The position numbers and the translations under genes are program-made. Of a stretch of DNA of 64,000 nt, positions 57,890-64,000 are shown piece by piece. This DNA is from Anthoceros angustus (taxonomy: Eukaryota; Streptophyta; Anthocerotopsida; Anthocerotales; Anthocerotaceae), in the NCBI GenBank assembly GCA_010909165.1, contig VJWM01000193.1, forward strand, positions 351,058 through 415,057, given 5' to 3'. Below the pieces are notes generated by a model. That model searched no databases and was not told the origin of the DNA. It was given only the letters and a program-made list of their open reading frames with translations. Within the stretch, counting starts at the first letter, position 1. Each line of letters starts with the position of its first letter.

Positions 57890-57914
57890 TCAAGATCTTC
57901 TTCACGGCCACCCA

Positions 57915-58193
57915 TCAATAGTGTCCGCCGGCCTCTTCTGCATGTAGTGCCTCCGTGACAAGTGCAGCTTCTTCAACCTCGAGACACCGCCGAATCTTCT
58001 CGTCCGGGCCTAGCTTGTATAGGACGCCTCCCTTTAGGCAATAGGGCACGGCTTTATGGAGGAAAAAAGCCCGTCCCTCCCTAGACAAACCATCAGGCAT
58101 GATCCCATGCTCTAGAAATTTGCGTACCTCACCACTCAACAGATACCTTGGGCATGATCGCCCCTCACGTTCTAATCTCCTCCTTTCAAGCAT
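57915..58193 (-). pseudogene. gypsy integrase H2C2 N-terminal part
   Basis: Contains PYCLKGGVLYKLGPDEKIRR, then CLEVEEAALVTEALHAEEAG and GHY, the conserved approach to the integrase His-His-Cys-Cys finger. The cysteines continue in the next, shifted frame. Confidence 0.8.
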
Positions 58194-58933
58194 ACCACGT
58201 CACCTCCTGCTAGTTTGCCCACCAGCAGCCTAGGCGCGTTGATCCACAAATCCATTTTCTCCACGCTTGTCCATGCGAAGTTTCTTGCACTGTTGCATGC
58301 TCCTCCTCCGACAACGCTCGATTTCTTCCATTCTTGCTGGTCTAGCCTCGTGTCTAGGTCCAGCTCAGGCTCCCATGGCGACCTCGCCTTCCTCACCTCC
58401 ATGGCCGCCTCATGAGTGATTCCATGAATGCCATTTTCCTCCTGCTTTTCTTCAAGCTTGTCATGGGATGAAACTCCTTCCTCGCCCTCCGGGCGCACCC
58501 ACCCCTTCCTCCTCGCGGCCCCATGGCGTCTCGGCTTTGGCCATGCCACGTGTGGCGCCCTTCCTGCTCAAAACGCACGCTCATGTCCGCTTTTGCTCTT
58601 GCCAACGTGGCCTCCACTTGCAGCCTCCTCCTGATCGCCACCCTTGAGGAGCATTCCAGCCTCCTTGTGCCCATGCTGGCGCCATCCTATCTCCCCTCAT
58701 TTCCAGATTGTCCCGCCGCAGTTTTTCTGCACAACGCCCCTTCTTGCTCATTTGGACCTCTCGCCGGCAACAAGACTTGCTGATCAATTCTTAGGTCGTT
58801 TACAACATGCTCACGTCCTCCCCTTCGACCAGCTGGCAACCAAATCGTCAGAACGGCCATCCGTGGCCTCAAGTGTTTCTCCGCCACGAGAAATCAAATT
58901 CGTGATGTCGCTCGCCTAGTTTCCACGCCATAA

Positions 58934-59290
58934 TCAAACTCTTGCAGCAGAGTAGTATCCATCCGCAATCCTTCTGCCCGGCTTGTTTACAAGGTACTTC
59001 AACGCAAAATGGTCAACATGAACGCCACCTTGCAAGCAAGCGATAGTGTCTAAACTTCTTCTGAGTAAATGATACAAGACCCTCTCTCGTGGTTGAGTAG
59101 TTCTTCCTCGATCCGTGAGCCGCCTACTCTGCATAGAAAATCGGATGATCCCGCTTTCTTCGCCCTTCCGCTTAAGGCGGTCCCAATGGCATAAGCGGAC
59201 ACATCCACGTATACATGAAAACGGCCCCAATCGTTGTAACGTGGTGCGCCACCAGCCCCTTCACCGGTGGCCCTCCTATCTTGCATTCGT
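58934..59290 (-). pseudogene. gypsy RNase H domain, frameshifted
   Basis: FHVYVDVSAYAIGTALSG is followed, after shifts, by NHERGSCIIYSEEV and VHVDHFALKYLVNKPGR. These are the Ty3/gypsy RNase H signatures (usually VDAS...; the first Ala is Val here). Confidence 0.8.
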
Positions 59291-59536
59291 CCATTCGAAA
59301 GGGGTATCCTTCTTGGTCAATTGTGTCAGCAAGGCTGCCTTCTTAGCAAAATCCCCCCTCCTGTAATATCCTACCAACCCTACAAAAGCACACACCTGCC
59401 TCACCGTTTGTGGTGGGTCCATCTCAGCTATGACTGCCACCTTTCTCCTTATCTACCTGCAATCCTCGTACTGAAACTCGATATGCCAATAAAATGCCTT
59501 CCGTCATACCAAAATAACACTTCCCCGGATGAAGTT

Positions 59537-59923
59537 TCATGTTTGACTTCGCATCGGAAACATTGTCTCAAATCCTATTCGTATGCGCTTTATAAACACG
59601 CAAAAATCATCCAAGAATACCTCCATAAACTTCCGCAAGAAGTCTCGGAATATCGCGTTCACCACCCGTTGGAAAGTGGCAGGCGCATTACACAACCCGA
59701 AAGGGAGCTTCGAATAAGCGTAGGTTCCCCAATCCGTTGTGAACGTTGTCTTGTCCTGATCTTCCTTCCGAAAACTGATTGTACCCAGTATCCGCTCAGA
59801 ACTATACATGTCCGCCACCGTATCCAGACACCGCCCATGAAAGGTAAGGGGTGGTGATCCTTCTTCGTTGCTTGAGTTTCCGAAATCTTGCACCAACCTT
59901 TCCTGCTTCTTTGGTACAATCAC
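59537..59923 (-). pseudogene. gypsy reverse transcriptase domain
   Basis: A 128-codon frame includes KTTFTTDWGTYAYSKLPFGL, then CNAPATFQRVVNAIFRD and the catalytic FLDDF box (canonical Y/F-x-DD). The N-terminal fingers are degraded and the part beyond IKRIR shifts frame. Confidence 0.85.
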
Positions 59924-60626
59924 GGGCGACCCACCCAGTAAGCGGATAAATCACCGCCTCCAACAACTGATCCTGGCGCACCACGAATACTTGGATTCAC
60001 CAGATTGTTTGATCCTCAGGGCGTCCTTCGTGATCAATCCGATGTATCTCTTCAATCTGCCATGTCGAATCTTGAAGGCAAACACATCGATCCCCTAAGC
60101 ACACTACGAAACTCCTTTCTACTTCTAGACACTGAAACCTTGACTACCTTGCTAGGTTCTAACTCTAAGTCTTCACGGCCGGTCTATCGTCCCTCCTGAT
60201 CGCCACCTGCACTAGTTCCATCCTCCTCGGAAAATCACGATCATAGGCTTACCTACTCCACAAGGCTACTCCTCTCTGTGCCTCATCTTCCCACTCTTCG
60301 ACATCCTCTACATATGGTGAATACACCAAATCACTCTTTATTTCGGTGACCTCGACTGAAGGTCCCCGGTAGGCTCGGTCACTGCCCGAGGAGCTTACCC
60401 CCGTGCTACCTAAGGTGTACCCATCAGGCTGGAGCGCAGACTCCCCCTCGTAAGGGGCCTTGCTCCATGACACAAAGGCGACCTCAGCAGGTCCGGATCC
60501 TATCCTACTAGACTTGAACGTGATGCCGCTATGACCGAAATCAAAGACACATGCAGACTTCAGGAGAACGCTCTTTTCCATCTTCATTCCTCTCCATGAC
60601 ACCATCACCCTCGCTCGGCCTCCCAT

Positions 60627-62532
60627 ATACCTTTAATGATGTCGGACAGTCCCACCCTTGGATCCTCTCCTCCATGTTCTGTTTCTCCCTACTAAGTCAT
60701 GCAGCAAGTGATTCAACCAATTCCATTAGAATAGGCCCAATGTCTATCGGAAAACCCTTAGTGCTGCGTTGTCATCGTTGCCTGTAAAAATCCCATAAGT
60801 CTCGAAGAAACTTGCCTGAAACATAAAACCACGGCCCTCCTTCTCGGCTTCCTAGGTCTTCTCGCCTCCTTTCCGGTTTTCTCCTTCTTTTCCTTCTCGG
60901 CTTATGTGCATTCCTCTTTCAGCCGGACGCCTTGCGCACTCCTCCAGGACTGTTGCGCGTCTTCATCTTCAACTTCTGCCTGCTGGATAGTGGATCTTCT
61001 TCTCCTTCGTCCTTCCTGCTGTACAGTCTGATTTCCTCCCTTAAAATTCTTCTAAGTATTTCTTCAGGTTTGTCCTTCGACAGACTGCCTCCGTCGCTCC
61101 GTCCGCCAGTCCTCCTGACCAACTGAAATGAGCTAATCACTCCCCTGCTACTTACATATGTATATAGGGCGAGAAGGGATTTTCCACACCCCAAAAGCCA
61201 AGGACGAAAATTTCCCCTGTCCGAAGGCCAAGGGCCTTTCCTCCTTGTAAGCGTTGAATTCTCAACCACGAAGGCCAAGGAAAATTTTCACCTGTTACAA
61301 AGTCAAGGAAGAAATTTCGGCTGACATGCAAAAGGGGTCACCAGCCGTGTGAGCCTAAACCTACCGCCACGCCTTCCGTCATCTCAACCTCCTGGCGAGG
61401 AGCCGAGGGCGCCTCCTCCGGCGCCAAGGACTTCGCTATATGGCGTAAGCGCTCCTCCTTGGTGTTGTTGTGCCTCCTTCCTTGTCCGTTCAGCAGCCCG
61501 TCGCAACCCGCTAGCGCAGGAGATTGCGCTGGCGCAACCTCGCGACCTCTCGCGTCTTCCAGCTGGAGTAAGAGCCTTACTCTGCTGCATGTTTGAACCA
61601 GGCAGGAGTGACTGCCTGGCCGCCACCAGGCCTGCATCAACCCTCCTTTCTGTTCTCTTCTCCGCGAACCTACCTCTCAAGGTTTCTTCCAACCCTCTGT
61701 CCCGGACCTCCAGTCCTTTCTAGCCGTTGGACTGTTCTTAGGCTTTTCTTCCGATCGTCCAGTCTAAATCGGACCGTGAATCGTCTTGTTTTCTCCACTG
61801 CAACTTCCTTTTCTATCTTCCGTCAACAACCTGTTGATGAGAAAAAGAAAAAAAAGAAAAATGAAACCTAACTAATATGAACAAAACTGGCATCCGCCTC
61901 TCTTCTAACCGTGGACCCAAAATTTGGCGTTCCACAATGTTGTACGTTGTTACCATGTACCAATGCCTTCCAAAGGCCACCCCCCACACGATTCCCAAAC
62001 GCCTTCCCCCGGCCTCCTGTGATAGATCGGCATTCCTCACGACGTCACACGCACATGCTCACGCATCCGGTGAGCTCTATTCTCTCACTACCCCATAAAT
62101 TGGCAGTCATGTACACATCCTTTGGTAGTTCTATCGTGGATCGACCCTGGCTGGCGTGTACTCCCCTCACCAACGGCGTGGGACGTAAGGTCGGTCAAAC
62201 CGAGTGAGTTGAATGGTGCTAGAAGGTAGATAGGCTTGAACTGTCGCAGCTACCTTTCTTCTCGATACCGCTTGTTTTCTTTTAAACATGGACTCGCAGG
62301 CCGATGTCCCCAGTTTCTCCTTGCATTGGAGCATGGCGCTTGCTGGTGACCCATAGTTAGAAGTACAGACCGCGTTGGTTATGGTTACCTTAGCTAAACC
62401 CAGCGTGGTCATACCCTTTGGTATCTAGTACCGAAGAGGTACAACTCTTGATGTGCTAAAAAGCCCACCTCTTGTAATCAATTGTATCAATTAGTAAAGC
62501 ACTATCTTTGGTCAAGCGCTTCCGCAACCTCA
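60627..62532. other. flank upstream of gypsy pol, no clear gene
   Basis: Minus-strand frames at 60919-61278 and 61338-61692 could be remnants of the element's gag, being charged and Arg-rich, but no zinc knuckle is visible. An LTR may lie between 61800 and 62400; none was proven. Confidence 0.3.
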
Positions 62533-62550
62533 AACTTGGTATCGGAGCAT
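62533..62550 (+). other. Ty1/copia-like primer-binding site
   Basis: ACTTGGTATCGGAGCATA resembles the TTGGTATCAGAGC site complementary to initiator tRNA-Met used by plant Ty1/copia elements, with one mismatch. An ATG at 62861 opens MARRNNHKSIHAKRTRELER, a possible gag start that soon meets stops. Confidence 0.5.
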
Positions 62551-63418
62551 AGTTTGATTACTAAGTCCACCATGCATTATGATGTGAATCTAGATGTTCT
62601 TCTAACATGCAACGTCTTTCCAATGCTTTTGGTATTTGTAATATGAAGCTATTTTATACTTATTCATAGTTTCTTTCACATTCAACCAAACATATTTTAC
62701 TAATAAAATAGTTTGGCTTCTTCTATGATTAACCTTTATATTCATTAAAGTTTCATGGCTCATTGCCACTCTCTCATTCTTCATCTTATTCTTTCTAGCA
62801 TTCTACTCACTCTTCCTTGTACAAGACATTGTTCCTTATTGTTTTACATAAAGTTACAACATGGCAAGAAGAAACAATCACAAGAGTATTCATGCTAAGA
62901 GAACTAGAGAATTAGAGAGGAAAGTAGAAGAATTGTGCACTCTCGTCGATCCTACAAACATAGTCGATTTAATTCTTCTCTTTTCAATAACCTAGGGAGC
63001 AAGATAGCCTACATGCTATCCTGCTTCTTCCTAGAAAACAATTTGGTGTCATCATCATGCAACAGGAGCTTTTAGCAATCAAAATCAGCAAGGCCTTGGT
63101 CCACAAGTGATGATCCTGATCTGCTTCGATGCTGTGGAGATATCTCGAGTGATGAGAATCAGAAGTCCTCCTCCTATCATTCACACAACAAGGAGACCAA
63201 CTCACCATTTTATTCTCCTACCACACCAAGACAGAGTAATTCTTACATCATTCTAATCGATCAAGATCATTCCACGGTTTACGCTAAGAAACTCTATTAT
63301 GCTGATGGACTGACAGGAACATGGCGATTCCGAGTGCACAGATGGAGAGCGCCAAGTGGAATGAGCTCGTCATTCCTCTGGAGTTGTCGCAGTTACCGTG
63401 TCGTGGTTAAGGGGGTGT

Positions 63419-63611
63419 GTTGAGATACCTACCTAGGTATAGGTAACCACGTCACTAGGGCTTAATATATTTATCAACCCAGCTAGCCCTAATATGAACA
63501 GTCACTTAGTCAATTTTGTACTTAAACACTTTTGTTGATTGATTAATGTAATTCATCTTTTGCCAAATATACAACTTCTCTCTCACTCTCCGCTCTAGGA
63601 AATCTGACATC
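63419..63611 (+). mobile_element. putative Ty1/copia 3' LTR with polypurine tract
   Basis: A polypurine run AAGGGGGTG (63410-63418) is followed by TGTTGAGATACC, a typical plant copia LTR start. About 193 bases later comes GGAAATCTGACA, giving the TG...CA bounds and a short terminal inverted repeat. The sequence before the PBS at 62533 does not match this LTR, so either the 5' LTR is diverged or two elements are involved. Confidence 0.5.
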
Positions 63612-64000
63612 TTCCCCCTTACCATTGAGAATCATGGGGCTAAGGGCAAGGATTCTTCCGGCTCATTAAGGATTGTGCTAAAGCCTACCAATCGTCCGGA
63701 ACCGGGTGGGTCTCCCTCTTCCTTGGTGGTGGCTTTCTGCACTAGTATCCATCGCCCTATAGAGGCTGGCCAATGCTATTTACAGGACGGCAAGAGACAT
63801 GGCGTTATCGCCAGTTGTAGGTATGCCTTCCTCATCTTGGACCATGACATAATAGGGGCGGTAGGTAGCTTCATGGTAGACATTTGTGGGGGCTAGCCCT
63901 TTAGTAGGTTGTCCCCCTCGGTTCGGGGTAGATGGGTTTTCCACCTCTTCTTTTAATAGTCTCCATGGTCTCTTGACTCCTACATGAAGTCGGACTCGTG
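63612..64000. other. window end, no gene recognised
   Basis: A plus-strand frame at 63675-63896 (LVVAFCTSIHRPIEAGQCYL) has no recognised family; its end (HDIIGAVGSF) faintly resembles a minus-strand frame near 45400 (NHEIVRVVGSF). It is probably transposon-derived. Confidence 0.3.

Larger units (their letters stand above)
57240..60626 (-). mobile_element. decayed Ty3/gypsy LTR retrotransposon, pol region
   Basis: On the minus strand the domains follow the Ty3/gypsy order: reverse transcriptase (59537-59923), RNase H (58934-59290), integrase zinc-binding part (57915-58193) and integrase core (57449-57889). Each is in a different or interrupted frame, so the element is dead. The upstream frame at 60249-60626 may be protease or spacer. 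The DFVGPI-type integrase motif resembles the non-chromovirus (Tat/Athila-like) branch, which is an inference. Paired LTRs and a primer-binding site were not located. Confidence 0.85.

Noticed and set aside
1-64000. CRISPR array, bacterial operon or prophage
   Set aside because: No regularly spaced repeats with unique spacers were found, genes have spliceosomal introns, and all recognised proteins are eukaryotic.

Overview
This window is nuclear DNA of a land plant. Evidence: GT-AG spliced genes with short introns (about 60 to 350 bp), a plant-type ER-membrane bZIP factor, a Sec61 alpha translocon subunit, a PA-domain signal peptide peptidase-like protease, a DUF3444 J-protein, a PPR gene fragment, a tRNA-His(GTG) and MULE, Ty3/gypsy, Ty1/copia and pogo-like transposon remains. 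The compact introns and the MULE/PPR content fit a seed-free plant (bryophyte, lycophyte or fern), but the sequence alone does not fix the species.

Layout. 1-3.7 kb: a three-exon bZIP17/bZIP28-type gene with upstream ORFs in its leader. 3.7-9.7 kb: intergenic, with a (TTC)n-tailed repeat, a decayed MULE transposase on the minus strand, a 19-bp-arm palindrome and a pogo-like MITE. 9.7-22.5 kb: a tandem duplication of a two-gene module, Sec61 alpha followed by SPPL. Unit A (about 9.7-15.3 kb) has an intact, conserved Sec61 alpha and a dead SPPL whose exon 2 carries a PPR-gene fragment. Unit B (about 15.5-22.5 kb) has an open but clearly diverged Sec61 alpha and an intact 14-exon SPPL. 22.5-28.6 kb: gene-poor, with a tRNA-Trp-like relic, direct repeats and a second MITE. 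28.6-31.8 kb: a single-exon J-domain/DUF3444 gene preceded by a duplicated copy of its own leader and start. 31.8-43.3 kb: no recognised gene, but a 34.4-35.4 kb tandem array and a suggestive plus-strand reading frame at 35.7-36.5 kb. 43.3-45.0 kb: a 1.7-kb element with long inverted arms ending in (TTC)n. 45.9-51.7 kb: two copies of a segmental duplication carrying an unknown 69-residue repeat ORF, one copy interrupted by a CACTA-like sequence; a third MITE lies between them. 51.6-53.2 kb: a dipeptidyl-peptidase fragment, the tRNA-His gene and three minisatellites. 53.8-62 kb: a rotted Ty3/gypsy element on the minus strand. 62.5-63.6 kb: Ty1/copia-like PBS and 3' LTR signals.

How the genes work together. 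Four intact genes act, or are expected to act, around the endoplasmic reticulum and protein folding: an ER-stress transcription factor activated by membrane release, two Sec61 channel subunits and an intramembrane aspartyl protease. Their proximity is seen directly; co-regulation is only inferred. The strongest items for follow-up are the Sec61 alpha-SPPL module duplication with opposite fates of the two halves, the diverged Sec61 alpha paralogue, and the unknown 69-residue repeat ORF family.
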